NCBI RefSeq assembly: GCF_005405125.1
Contig: NZ_BJDL01000010.1
Span: forward strand, 62,001-126,000
Length of the DNA stretch: 64,000 nucleotides
Reading direction: 5' to 3'
Source: Lactiplantibacillus songbeiensis
GTDB taxonomy: Bacteria; Bacillota; Bacilli; Lactobacillales; Lactobacillaceae
Part shown: one piece after another, positions 1 through 8,516 of the stretch
Numbering within the stretch: position 1 is the stretch's first letter
Layout of the letters: the number at the start of each line of letters is the position of its first letter
Notes under the pieces: model-generated
The model's database searches: none
What the model was told of the DNA's origin: nothing
The model's input: the letters and a program-made list of their open reading frames with translations, nothing else
Translations under genes and position numbers: made by a program

Positions 1-148
1 TACGTTCAACTTGCTTAGCATGCCGAGCGACATCTTTAACGGGAGCTGCGCGTGACTGTTGCCAATAAACACCGCCGCCCACAATAACCAATCCAATAAT
101 TATCAAGCCACCGACTAGCCATGGCCGGTGCCGTGATGCTGACTTCAT
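1..148 (-). CDS. N-terminus of a membrane-anchored protein (partial)
   Basis: Forty-nine residues are visible before the window ends. They open with a short basic stretch, then one hydrophobic segment (about residues 11-28, rich in Leu, Ile, Gly and Val), then a charged extracytoplasmic-looking stretch. This is a single-pass N-in anchor or an uncleaved signal peptide, as in efflux adaptor proteins or cell-surface proteins. A weak GGTGA ribosome site lies 7 bases before the ATG. The function cannot be called from this fragment. Confidence 0.55.
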   Translation of the reverse strand, partial: MKSASRHRPWLVGGLIIIGLVIVGGGVYWQQSRAAPVKDVARHAKQVER

Positions 149-192
149 CTTAAATCACCAGTTTCTTTTCTGATTACACGTCTATATTAGCC

Positions 193-528
193 AATTGTTT
201 CACTACGCTTAGTGCTAGTTGAAATTTCCGCCTGCCGGTTGGTTCCTAAAACGCTGAAACGACACAGCTGAGCATTTTATGAACCAACGGCTCGGCTAAA
301 CTTATGGCCAACAATAAATAGTCAATAATCCCCGTTAGTTAACGTCGAGCGGACCAGAATTGGCTCAGTGGTGTCGTTTATCTTAGTCGGTGATTTTCCG
401 ACTTAGATAAAGCCCGGCTTGGAAGACCGCTCTTCGGCTTCCAAACGTGGCCACCACGTTCCAGCCGATTCTGGGCCAACCAGAGTGGCAATTTAAGCCA
501 ACTAACATCAAGCGTAATTGTTTCACTA
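193..528. mobile_element. MITE-like composite repeat with 13-bp target duplication
   Basis: Element body about 206-515. Its ends are inverted repeats (ACGCTTAGTGCTAGTT at the left; the right end reads ACGCTTGATGTTAGTT on the other strand). It is flanked by the identical direct repeat AATTGTTTCACTA at 193-205 and 516-528. Inside are a collapsed type-2 unit (about 217-300, with both inner hairpins deleted) and a full type-1 unit (about 345-493) with outer stem P1 and hairpins P2 and P3. No transposase is encoded. This element fills the gap between the partial first gene and the acyl-CoA dehydrogenase. Confidence 0.8.
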
Positions 529-568
529 TATAAATATAATCATATCAAAAAAGACTGGTCACTGGCAA

Positions 569-2170
569 TTAATTCAAAGCCGCTAAGATCCCCGTTAAGA
601 AGTCATCGACATTACCAACAAAGGCATGCTGCGCCACTTTAAAGATTGGCGCGGTTTCATCTTGGTTAACCGCCACGATATGCTTAGCCCCAACCATCCC
701 AATAACGAATTGATCAGCACCGGAAATGCCTAACGTGATAATGACTTCTGGATTGACGGTCGCACCGCCAAGTCCAATCTGCTGATCAACACTGAATTGT
801 TCCAACGTGGTTAGTGGTCGCGTAACCGCAATCGTCGCACCAATCCACTTCGCCAATTGTTGGGCCTTTAACACTACCGCTGGGTCAAGTGCCCCACGAC
901 CGAGGGCAATAATCCGCTTGGCCGTGCTGACATTACCGACATTGACCGGCACATCTTCTGTTAAATGCAATTGTTTGACGACGCGATGTAAGTCCGCTAC
1001 TTGAATGCGCTTGGCCGTTGGAACCGGTTGTTGATTCAAGGTATCTTGTTGCACCATAACACCGAGTTCAATCGCCCCTAAATCTTGACTGATCCATTCA
1101 GACGATCCTTCCGCTAAATCTAAAGCCCGCACGTCCCGCAATAATTGTTCTAATGGGAACTCATGGGTATACGCAACGCCGCCGACAACTTGAATCGCTT
1201 CATTAGTCACCTTGAACCCTTGATGGCCGCCATAAAGCTTAGCCATCGCTGCCGCCGCTTCAAAGTCAGCACTCGCATCGACTTGTTGGGCCGCATCTAA
1301 AGCTAACAATTCAGCTGCACGCTTTTGCATCGTCATATTAGCAACCTTCGTTTGGACGGCCGGAATCGTATTCAACGTGCCATCCACAACTTCGCGTTTT
1401 TCAGCATAGCCTTTAACACAATCCAAGGCATGTTCCATAATACCGGCCGCAATCGCCCCCATCATAATACGAGCAACCGCCTGATTGCGCCGAGCAATCT
1501 CTAACCCTTGACCAGGACGTCCTAAGATGTTTTCAGCCGTGACTTTGACGTTGTGGAGATGCAGGCCAGCTACAGAGACCCCACGCAAGCCCATCGTGGT
1601 TTGCTTGTCCGCAGTCGTAACCCCTGGCATACTAGTATCAATAATAAAGGTCGCAAACTCACCTTGGTCAGTCCGCGCTAAAATCACATAAGTCGTCGCC
1701 TGGCCACCGTTAGTAACAAAGGCTTTTTCACCATTAATCAGCCAACCATCAGCCGTTTTAGTCGCCATCGTTTTAACCCCGAGCAAACTACCGCCACTCG
1801 GTTCAGTAATCGCAAACCCCATCAGATGATCAACTGCTGGCGTTAAATACTTGTCCTTTTGTTCAGTGGTCCCATAATGATCGATCTGTTCAGCCGCTTT
1901 CCATAAGCCTTCTAGCATGACTGCTAGACTAGCCGAACCACGGGCAATAATCGACAATACTAACGCACGCGATTGCATCCCTAGTCCCGCGCCATATGGC
2001 TTAGCGAGTCCTAATTGTGGTACCTTTTGTTGGATCAGCAAGTCATACGCGGCTTTTGGAAATTCCCCCGTTTGATCAATCTGGTGATCCAATGGTGCCA
2101 GATGCTGTTTGGTAAACGTCACTAACTGCCGCTGCATGGCAGCTTGATCAGCCGTTAAATTCAATCCCAT
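569..2170 (-). CDS. Acyl-CoA dehydrogenase fused to ETF-alpha FAD domain
   Basis: A 533-residue fusion. Residues 1-375 are a complete acyl-CoA dehydrogenase: N-terminal helical domain, middle domain with the TEPSGGS flavin/substrate stretch, and C-terminal helical domain with AEGSSE, where Glu354 occupies the usual catalytic-base position. Residues about 415-533 match the C-terminal FAD-binding domain of electron-transfer flavoprotein alpha (GRGALDP, QIGLGG, GISGA, AVNQD, APIF). ETF-alpha normally accepts electrons from the dehydrogenase as a separate subunit with ETF-beta, and no ETF-beta gene is present here. The ATG follows a GAGGG site. The likely role is oxidation or reduction of an acyl- or enoyl-CoA with built-in electron transfer; the substrate is unknown. 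Confidence 0.88.
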   Translation of the reverse strand: MGLNLTADQAAMQRQLVTFTKQHLAPLDHQIDQTGEFPKAAYDLLIQQKVPQLGLAKPYGAGLGMQSRALVLSIIARGSASLAVMLEGLWKAAEQIDHYGTTEQKDKYLTPAVDHLMGFAITEPSGGSLLGVKTMATKTADGWLINGEKAFVTNGGQATTYVILARTDQGEFATFIIDTSMPGVTTADKQTTMGLRGVSVAGLHLHNVKVTAENILGRPGQGLEIARRNQAVARIMMGAIAAGIMEHALDCVKGYAEKREVVDGTLNTIPAVQTKVANMTMQKRAAELLALDAAQQVDASADFEAAAAMAKLYGGHQGFKVTNEAIQVVGGVAYTHEFPLEQLLRDVRALDLAEGSSEWISQDLGAIELGVMVQQDTLNQQPVPTAKRIQVADLHRVVKQLHLTEDVPVNVGNVSTAKRIIALGRGALDPAVVLKAQQLAKWIGATIAVTRPLTTLEQFSVDQQIGLGGATVNPEVIITLGISGADQFVIGMVGAKHIVAVNQDETAPIFKVAQHAFVGNVDDFLTGILAALN

Positions 2171-2287
2171 CGCAATGCCCTCTTCATTTCCTGAAAATTT
2201 AAGTTAAGTCTAATTTACCACAGTTCGCACAGAATAAAACGACTAAAAAAGCCGGACTGCCGCCCGACCTTTAAATTCAGTCACTTT

Positions 2288-3478
2288 TTAAATGTTGAAC
2301 CGGCGATTCCGAACCATTAAAACGATCACAATCACCAGACTAATCAAGGTAACTGCCGTGTCAATTTGGAAAACGTGCAAGACACTAACAGCGGTTTCAT
2401 TAATAATAAAGCTCGATACTAACGGCCCGACAAAGAACGTCAATGCCGTTGCAAAGCTATAGTAGCCGGTAACTTTCCCCTTTTGTGCTGGGAAATATTG
2501 ACTCAATAACGTCAAGCCTAACTGCCAAATCCCACCGGCCGCAAAGAAGCCGATCACGATGGCCGTCAACCGAGCCCCATTGGCACTCGGAATCATGACC
2601 ATTTGTAACAACGCTAAAAATGAGACTAAGGTGTAAATAAAAATTAATTTAATTGGTTTTACTTTTGTGACTAATGAAGACGTAATGAAGACCGAAATTA
2701 ATGACGCACTGGCGTACCATGAGATTAAGGACTTCGCCGTATTCGCACCCAGCTTCAAGACGGAACTGCCAAAGTTAGGGGCATATTGCGAGAAGATATA
2801 GAACGTAAACGACAAGGTAAAGCCAATAATGATTAAAAGACTCCCATCAATCAACATCGATGGCTTCGGACCAGTTGTCTGCTCAACGTCCGCAGCCGGT
2901 TGTTTAATCGTGGTTTTTGAAATTACTGGTTGCGGTGCAAAGGCGGCCATTGCAATCAAGCCAATATCTAATACCATGATAACGACCATCGCAATCAACG
3001 TCGTCTTTGAACTCGGTTCTGCGGCGACAATAAAGGGCAGGACAAACTGTGCTAACGACATCGCTGCTTTAACGAGTGAATTCATGCTGGCAGCTTGATC
3101 TTGAAACGCATCGGTCAAGGCTGGATAGCTGGCCGTATCACCAAAGGAGTTCGTGACCCCCATGAATAACGCGGCCACACAAGCACTGATTAAGTTCGTA
3201 CTGAGTAGTAGGCCAACCAAGAAGACGATTTGAGCGACCATCCCAATCAGCATCGTCCGCTTTCGACCGAGGCGATCGGACAAATACCCGGCCACTAAGA
3301 TCGTCAATAACCGCCCAACCCCAATCATCGCAATGACCGTGGAAATGCCTTTTAGATCCGTGTGCCACAACGCTTGAAATTGAGTGCCGTACTGCGACAC
3401 AATAATCGTCGCCATTCCCAAAATGGCATAATTAATATAGATTCCTAAAGCCAATGGTAAATATTGTTTGCGTTTCAT
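2288..3478 (-). CDS. Major facilitator superfamily transporter
   Basis: About 396 residues with 12 predicted membrane segments and the MFS loop signature (GYLSDRLGRKRT) between segments 2 and 3. The family moves small solutes by proton-coupled symport or antiport; the substrate is not evident. I start at the ATG for MKRKQYLPLALG, directly before membrane segment 1. In-frame starts further upstream (GTG at 3517, ATG at 3509) would add 10-13 charged residues and cannot be excluded. The promoter region carries a cre-like site and two palindromes (3562-3663), so catabolite control plus a specific regulator is plausible. Confidence 0.85.
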   Translation of the reverse strand: MKRKQYLPLALGIYINYAILGMATIIVSQYGTQFQALWHTDLKGISTVIAMIGVGRLLTILVAGYLSDRLGRKRTMLIGMVAQIVFLVGLLLSTNLISACVAALFMGVTNSFGDTASYPALTDAFQDQAASMNSLVKAAMSLAQFVLPFIVAAEPSSKTTLIAMVVIMVLDIGLIAMAAFAPQPVISKTTIKQPAADVEQTTGPKPSMLIDGSLLIIIGFTLSFTFYIFSQYAPNFGSSVLKLGANTAKSLISWYASASLISVFITSSLVTKVKPIKLIFIYTLVSFLALLQMVMIPSANGARLTAIVIGFFAAGGIWQLGLTLLSQYFPAQKGKVTGYYSFATALTFFVGPLVSSFIINETAVSVLHVFQIDTAVTLISLVIVIVLMVRNRRFNI

Positions 3479-3561
3479 CGTTACGACCTGCTTTTCTTTA
3501 ATTTCCATCTCTGTCACCAGCCAATACTATTTTTAAGTGATTAACGTCACAGAACTATTTG

Positions 3562-3575
3562 TTTAACCGCTTACA
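3562..3575 (-). promoter_or_regulatory. cre-like site upstream of MFS gene
   Basis: The minus strand reads TGTAAGCGGTTAAA, 13 of 14 positions of the catabolite-responsive-element consensus TGWAANCGNTNWCA. It lies about 85-100 bases before the MFS start, where CcpA could act. Sequence match only. Confidence 0.5.
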
Positions 3576-3593
3576 ATTTCATTTTGAAGTAAT

Positions 3594-3663
3594 CCATATC
3601 GCGTGGCTATTAGTTAAAATTCGGCTATCACGTGATATGGGACGTTAATCAAGTTAACTTGAT
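3594..3663. promoter_or_regulatory. Two dyads upstream of MFS gene
   Basis: An imperfect inverted repeat (CCATATCGCGTG at 3594 and CACGTGATATGG ending at 3640) is followed by the perfect 16-bp palindrome ATCAAGTTAACTTGAT at 3648-3663. They lie 115-185 bases upstream of the MFS start and could be operators. A short T-run after the second dyad on the plus strand means a terminator role is also possible. Apart from these and the cre-like site, 3479-3824 holds only the esterase-operon terminator. Confidence 0.45.
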
Positions 3664-3768
3664 AGTTTTTTCACAATCATCTTTACAACTTTGATTTTAG
3701 CACTGGTATGGCGGCTGTCTAATGGCGACTAGTAATCAGACTGATAGCTTGTGGCTATTGATAGATAG

Positions 3769-3803
3769 CAAAAAGGCTTGGGAATCAACTCCCAAGTCCT
3801 TTA
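3769..3803 (-). terminator. Terminator of MFS-MFS-esterase operon
   Basis: The minus strand forms a stem AAAGGACTTGGGA / TCCCAAGCCTTT with a 6-base loop followed by T residues, directly after the esterase stop codon. Confidence 0.85.
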
Positions 3804-3824
3804 ATTTGCTTAATTTCAATTAGA

Positions 3825-4706
3825 TTACAAGGCCCGGCCTAACTTTTGGTTTAACCAAGCGACGACCCGATTAATAATCTCAGGTTGATACCATTCCCAA
3901 GTCCCATGGCCAGCTTGATCAATCGTAATTTGTTGTACATCAGCCTGATGGGCCTTGAGTGCGGTCACCATTTCGCTAGCTTGGGCTGGCGAGACGATTC
4001 GATCAGCATTGCCATGCATGATCAAGAATGGTGGCACTTGGGCTGTCACATAGCTGACTGGGCTGGCTGCTTGGGCCTTGGTTTTATCCGCCGTAATTGA
4101 TTGCGCCGTATCACTCATGAACGATGGTCCATTGACTAGCAAGGCTTCCGTTGACGTCGTCGATTCATGGAACGGCTCATTCAAGCCAGAGCCAATGGTT
4201 AATAGGTCACAGAACCCATACATTGAGACGACCGCTTTGACTTGTGTCTGGACTTTAGTCACATCAGCTGGTAAGAAATGAGCCGTCTGACTCGTTGTGC
4301 CGAGGAACTGAGCCAAGTAACCGCCCGCCGAATCCCCGATTACCGCGATGCGATTCGTATCAATATGATAAGCATCAGCGTGTTGGTACAAATAGCTTAA
4401 GGCATGCTTGCCATCAGTCACAATCTTTGGGAACTTGTCTGGCACAACGCGATATTCAGCCGCCGCAACCACATAACCCGCTTGTGCTAACGCAGCCCGC
4501 ATCTGAATATACTTGTTATGATTAGCTGCCGTAAACCCGCCACCTGGTAAGTACAACACCGCTGGCTTTAGATCAACAGTCCGTGGCACTAACATTGATA
4601 ATTTCAATTCGACCGCATGATCGCCTTCAATCGTTTGGTAATAAACCAGATTAGGCATTTCATCGACTGTTGGTACCGTTTGTTTAACTTGAATTAATTC
4701 ACTCAT
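3825..4706 (-). CDS. Alpha/beta hydrolase, esterase/lipase of the HSL-like type
   Basis: 293 residues. An oxyanion-hole motif (LPGGGF, corresponding to HGGG) is followed by the nucleophile elbow GDSAGG. The catalytic Asp lies in MHGNADRIVSP and the His in AGHGTWEW, so the triad is complete. There is no signal peptide, so it is cytoplasmic. Such enzymes hydrolyse short acyl or aromatic esters. It is the last gene of a three-gene operon, 21 bases after a pair of duplicated MFS transporters, which suggests it processes what they carry. GGGGTG is the ribosome site. Confidence 0.88.
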   Translation of the reverse strand: MSELIQVKQTVPTVDEMPNLVYYQTIEGDHAVELKLSMLVPRTVDLKPAVLYLPGGGFTAANHNKYIQMRAALAQAGYVVAAAEYRVVPDKFPKIVTDGKHALSYLYQHADAYHIDTNRIAVIGDSAGGYLAQFLGTTSQTAHFLPADVTKVQTQVKAVVSMYGFCDLLTIGSGLNEPFHESTTSTEALLVNGPSFMSDTAQSITADKTKAQAASPVSYVTAQVPPFLIMHGNADRIVSPAQASEMVTALKAHQADVQQITIDQAGHGTWEWYQPEIINRVVAWLNQKLGRAL

Positions 4707-4727
4707 TATTTTTTACACCCCAATATT

Positions 4728-5897
4728 CTATTTCGCCGCTGCTGGTTGATAGTAGCCAGTAAACGTAAAGTAAAAATCAACTAATGTCATCAAAACCATT
4801 CCAGCACCGCCTAACATTAACACGGTACTCGGTGACCCATTGCCGAATAATTGCGCTAGTGGATTCATCAGAATCGGCGATAAGAATGAGCCGAGACTCC
4901 CACTGACTAAAATCATTGATGTTGATAAATGTTTGGCATCTTTTGAGGCCACTTTATCGATCCGCATGAAGCACCGTGGCAAGACCCAACCGAAGAAGAG
5001 TCCGACTAAGAAGACACCTACAAAGACTAACACCATATTTTTAGCTGTCGCAATTAGAAACATTCCTAAGGCCATGCCTAATAGTGACGTTGGCATAATG
5101 TAGTCACCTAAACGCTTGTTAACTTGGCTAAAGAAGCCACTTGCAACCATTGAGAAGACGCCCATTAAGGATAGTGCCACTGCCGCAGCGGATGGCGTCC
5201 CAATCTTTTCAGTCGTGACTAAACTAGCTAATTTGATAATCACTGCCATAAAGGCACAGAAAGTTAAAAAGACTAGCAAGGTTAATAACCAGATTTTATG
5301 ATTGGCCTTGCCACTTTCCTTCACATCAACTTTAGCTGGCTGTTCAGGTACTTTTATGAATAGCCCAAATAAAACCAATGGAATGAGTACTATTAGATAA
5401 GATAAGAAGGCTAATTTCCAACTAAACGCTAATAATGCGGCAATCAATAAGCCAATCCCAGCAGCGCCGAGATTTTGTGCAGAACTTTGATAACCTAGCA
5501 TCGCGGATAGCTCATCATCTTGATAGAAGCTGTACATCAGACTAACCGAGAATGGGTTAAAGAGGCCGACCCCACAGCCCATTAAGAACCGTGTCACCAT
5601 AATAACCGTATAGTTGTTCGTTAAAGCCGGCGTAATGCCACCAATCAAGAAGAGCACTAACCCTAACATAATCGTGCGTTTGATACCTAACTTTTTACCG
5701 ATAATTCCTGAAAACATAATCAATAACAATGACCCAAAATTGGGCATCGTAATAATACTTTCAATCTGAGATAATGATTGGCCGTGTAACGACCGTTGCA
5801 TCAATGGAACGGCGGCTGAAATTGACGACGTCGTCATTGCTAAAATCGAAATTGACAATAAAGCCAATTTAAAAGCCCAGCTATGTTCATTTTTCAT
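4728..5897 (-). CDS. MFS transporter, second of a tandem duplicate pair
   Basis: 389 residues, about 12 membrane segments. It is strongly similar to the preceding gene over its whole length (for example MKNxHSWAFKL, LMQxSxxGQSLSQIESIITMPNFGSLL, and the C-terminus FTGYYQPAAAK in both). The pair therefore arose by tandem gene duplication. GGAAGGTGA lies 4-5 bases before the ATG, and the same ribosome site precedes the paralogue. Co-transcribed with the upstream paralogue (34-base gap) and the downstream esterase (21-base gap). Divergence is concentrated in the C-terminal half, which may mean different substrates or a heteromeric role. Confidence 0.87.
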   Translation of the reverse strand: MKNEHSWAFKLALLSISILAMTTSSISAAVPLMQRSLHGQSLSQIESIITMPNFGSLLLIMFSGIIGKKLGIKRTIMLGLVLFLIGGITPALTNNYTVIMVTRFLMGCGVGLFNPFSVSLMYSFYQDDELSAMLGYQSSAQNLGAAGIGLLIAALLAFSWKLAFLSYLIVLIPLVLFGLFIKVPEQPAKVDVKESGKANHKIWLLTLLVFLTFCAFMAVIIKLASLVTTEKIGTPSAAAVALSLMGVFSMVASGFFSQVNKRLGDYIMPTSLLGMALGMFLIATAKNMVLVFVGVFLVGLFFGWVLPRCFMRIDKVASKDAKHLSTSMILVSGSLGSFLSPILMNPLAQLFGNGSPSTVLMLGGAGMVLMTLVDFYFTFTGYYQPAAAK

Positions 5898-5931
5898 GAT
5901 ATCACCTTCCGAATGCCTGTCTCATAACTAT

Positions 5932-7102
5932 CTATTTGGCCGCAGCTGGTTGATAGTAGCCAGTAAACGAACAATAGAAATCAATTAACGTCATGAAGAC
6001 TAATCCCGACCCAGCTAACATTAAAACAGTGGCTGGCAACCCATTACCTACTAGGTTAGCCATTCCATTCATAATGGCTGGTGATAAAAATGACCCGAGA
6101 CTTTCGCCCACTAAGACCATCGACGTTGAGATATGCTTGGCATTTGGAGAAGCAACTTTGCCAACGCGTAAGAAACTCTGTGGTAGTACCCAGCCAAAGA
6201 AGACCCCGACTAAGAAGACCCCAGCAAAGACCAACACGATATTAGTCGCACTAGCAATCAAGAACATACCTAGTGCCATGCCTAACAGGGAAACTGGCAT
6301 CACAAAATCACCTAAGCGTTTACTAATTTGACTGAAGAAACCACTTGAAACCATTGAAACAACGCCCATCAAGGACAACGCAATCGCGGCGACAGAAGGA
6401 CTGGCTAACTTTTCAGTGGTAACCAGGCTACCTAACTTAACCACAACTGACATAAAACCACAGAACGTGATAAACATTAAACCAGTTAAAATCCAAATTT
6501 TATGATTAATATGCCCATTTTCTTTCGCATGCATTTCCGTATGCTGATCTGGGACTTTGATAAATAGACCGAATAGAACCAATGGAATCAGCACAATCAG
6601 ATATGAGAGAAAGGCTAACTTCCAACTAAAGGCTAACAGGGCAGCAATCAATAGGCCAATCCCCGCGGCACCTAAATTCTTCGCTGAATTCTGATAACCC
6701 AGCATCGCTGATAATTCATCATCTTGATAAAAACTGTACATTAAACTAACTGAGAATGGGTTAAATAACCCGACCCCACAGCCCATTAAGAAGCGGGTAA
6801 TCATGATAATAGCATAATTACTGGTTAAAGCTGGGGTAATTCCGCCGATTAAAAACAGGCCTAACCCCAACATAATCGTTCGTTTGATTCCTAATTTTTT
6901 ACCGATAATTCCCGAAAACATGATCAACAACAAGGATCCAAAATTGGGCATGGTGATGATACTTTCAATCTGCGACAGCGATTGTCCTCGCATTGAATGT
7001 TGCATCAAAGGGACCGCCGCTGAAATTGAAGAGGTCGTCATCGCCAAGATTGAGACTGACAACAAGGACAGCTTAAACGCCCAGCTATGTTGATTTTTCA
7101 TG
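5932..7102 (-). CDS. MFS transporter, first of a tandem duplicate pair
   Basis: 390 residues from the ATG at 7102 (MKNQHSWAFKL). This start is chosen because GGAAGGTGA lies just upstream and the paralogue starts at the same residue; an upstream in-frame start would add about 20 non-homologous residues. About 12 membrane segments with an MFS-type loop (GIIGKKLGIKRT) after segment 2. First gene of the operon. A cre-like site lies about 140 bases upstream. The ligand is unknown; the esterase partner hints at an esterified compound. Confidence 0.87.
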
Positions 7103-7385
7103 GTATTCACCTTCCGATTGCCGTGAAACGACAATCCTTTCATTGAGAAAGTGACTTCATACACAAACGAAACTAGCTTTTAGCTGTAACGCGATTCAAT
7201 TTTAAGTTCGATAATTTCTAAAATACTAGTTCCACCCATATGAAGCGCTTTCAATTTAGTTAAAAGCAACAACAGGTTTTCGAGAAAAAACTCACAAATC
7301 ATTCACACCTTTAGTCTAACATCTCCGCTTGGCCTGTCTAATCACCCCTAAGCATAGCATCCATAGTCTAGGGCTATGAATCCAT
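7103..7385. promoter_or_regulatory. Promoter region of MFS operon with cre-like site
   Basis: Non-coding gap between the MFS operon and the TetR terminator. At 7241-7254 the minus strand carries a sequence close to TGAAAGCGCTTCAT, matching the cre consensus at 12-13 of 14 positions. I see no other clear dyad and no gene. Confidence 0.4.
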
Positions 7386-7424
7386 AGCAAAAGGCCCAGG
7401 CAATACCCGCCCAGGCCTTTGCTT
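7386..7424 (-). terminator. Terminator of TetR gene
   Basis: Stem AGCAAAGGCCTGGGC / GCCTGGGCCTTTTGCT right after the TetR stop codon. The 5' side of the stem carries an A-run, so it may also work in the opposite direction. Confidence 0.8.
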
Positions 7425-7429
7425 TTTAA

Positions 7430-8071
7430 TTATGTCAATGGTGTCACAAAACCAAATTGTAAGATCTGCATATAATCCTTCGCCCGATCCACAATCCATT
7501 GCGCATCGGTCATCGTTTTAATATCTGGTGACTGTTGCATATGCTGCTGAAACTCTGTAAAAATTTGATTATAAAGGCCCATAATGAGACTGATTAACGT
7601 CTCCCGGTTAATCTCCGGGCGCACCGCCATCTGATCCAGTACGTCACCAATCAACCCTTGCATCGTGTGCATATTTTGTTGATACAACTGGTTTAGTTGG
7701 GCCCGTACCTTAGCGGGTAACTTATCAACCATCCCATAAGCATCAATCATAATCCGCATTTCATCGGGATGTGTCTGGCCGAACTCAGCTTTGTAACGCG
7801 CCCCTCGAACGACTAAAGTCACCAAATCTGTCGTCACTTCATACGCTTTAGGATTAATCGTGTCCAGAATAGTCTGTGTCGCTGCTTGAACGGTCTCAAA
7901 GTATAACGCTTGTTTACTCCCATAATAGTGGAAGATCAACCCTTTTGAAACCTGTGCCTTCGCGGCAATCTGTTCGGTTTTAGCCCCAGTATAACCGTGA
8001 CTGGCAAATTCATGAGTGGCCGTTTGCATAATTCGGGCCACCTTTGCGGGATCTTTTGGCACTGCTGTCAT
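7430..8071 (-). CDS. TetR/AcrR family regulator
   Basis: 213 residues. The N-terminal helix-turn-helix runs ATHEFASHGYTGAKTEQIAAKAQ followed by VSKGLIFHYYGSKQALY, typical of TetR; the rest is an all-helical ligand-binding domain. The start is the ATG at 8071, preceded by AAAGGAAG; the open frame continues upstream, but only into a repeat element. It lies downstream of, and in the same orientation as, the ABC exporter genes, with a repeat between. Two palindromes at the ABC promoter (11258-11287) are candidate operators, so it probably represses the exporter until a toxic ligand binds. Confidence 0.85.
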   Translation of the reverse strand: MTAVPKDPAKVARIMQTATHEFASHGYTGAKTEQIAAKAQVSKGLIFHYYGSKQALYFETVQAATQTILDTINPKAYEVTTDLVTLVVRGARYKAEFGQTHPDEMRIMIDAYGMVDKLPAKVRAQLNQLYQQNMHTMQGLIGDVLDQMAVRPEINRETLISLIMGLYNQIFTEFQQHMQQSPDIKTMTDAQWIVDRAKDYMQILQFGFVTPLT

Positions 8072-8102
8072 CCTGAGACTTCCTTTCTTAAATCGGTTAA
8101 AC

Positions 8103-8258
8103 TGCCACTCTGGTTGGTCCAGAATCGGCTGGAACGTGGTGGCCGCGTTTGTGAGCCAAAGAACGGTCTCACAAGCCGGGCTTTGACTAAGGCTGGGAAA
8201 ACCACCCAACCTAAGTCAAACGACACCACTGAGCCAATTCTGGCCCGCCCGACGTTAA
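8103..8258 (-). repeat. Type-1 three-way-junction element
   Basis: Outer stem P1 pairs the GGCCAGAATTGGCT-type end with AGCCGATTCTGG. P3 stem is TTGTGAG / CTCACAA around the conserved ACCG...TGG core; P2 stem is TTTGACTTAG / CTTAGTCAAA. It sits 30 bases upstream of the TetR start, so TetR must be transcribed through it or from its flank. Confidence 0.85.
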
Positions 8259-8395
8259 ATAACTGTGTTTGTTTGATTACTAGTTAGCCATATTAAAACT
8301 CAAGTTCAAAAAAATTCTTTTTAGTTGAAGATTATTAACACTGGAACCAGCTATGGAAGTGGTATTAGGCCAATGATTTTATCCGATCTTACATC

Positions 8396-8512
8396 ACAGA
8401 CAATCCTGGTCATTTGCGAATTTGGCAACAGACCCAGTCGAAGTTTCAGACCGTTTTTTGACTACAGATCTGCCCCATCGCGAACATGCTGGCCAACGAA
8501 GACTAATTCAAC
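8396..8512. repeat. Degenerate type-3 element
   Basis: Remnant resembling the element at 28797-28975: GCGAAC-TGCTGGCCAACGAAGACTAATT at one end and CTGGTCATTTGCGAATT at the other, with an eroded interior (CAGACCG retained). It abuts the permease stop codon. Together with the type-1 copy it explains most of the 8072-8516 gap. Confidence 0.5.
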
Positions 8513-8516
8513 CAAC

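Noticed and set aside
8072-8209. Longer TetR reading frame starting at 8209
   Set aside because: The extra 46 residues are translated from a type-1 repeat that gives the same peptide pattern at other copies; AAAGGAAG precedes the ATG at 8071.
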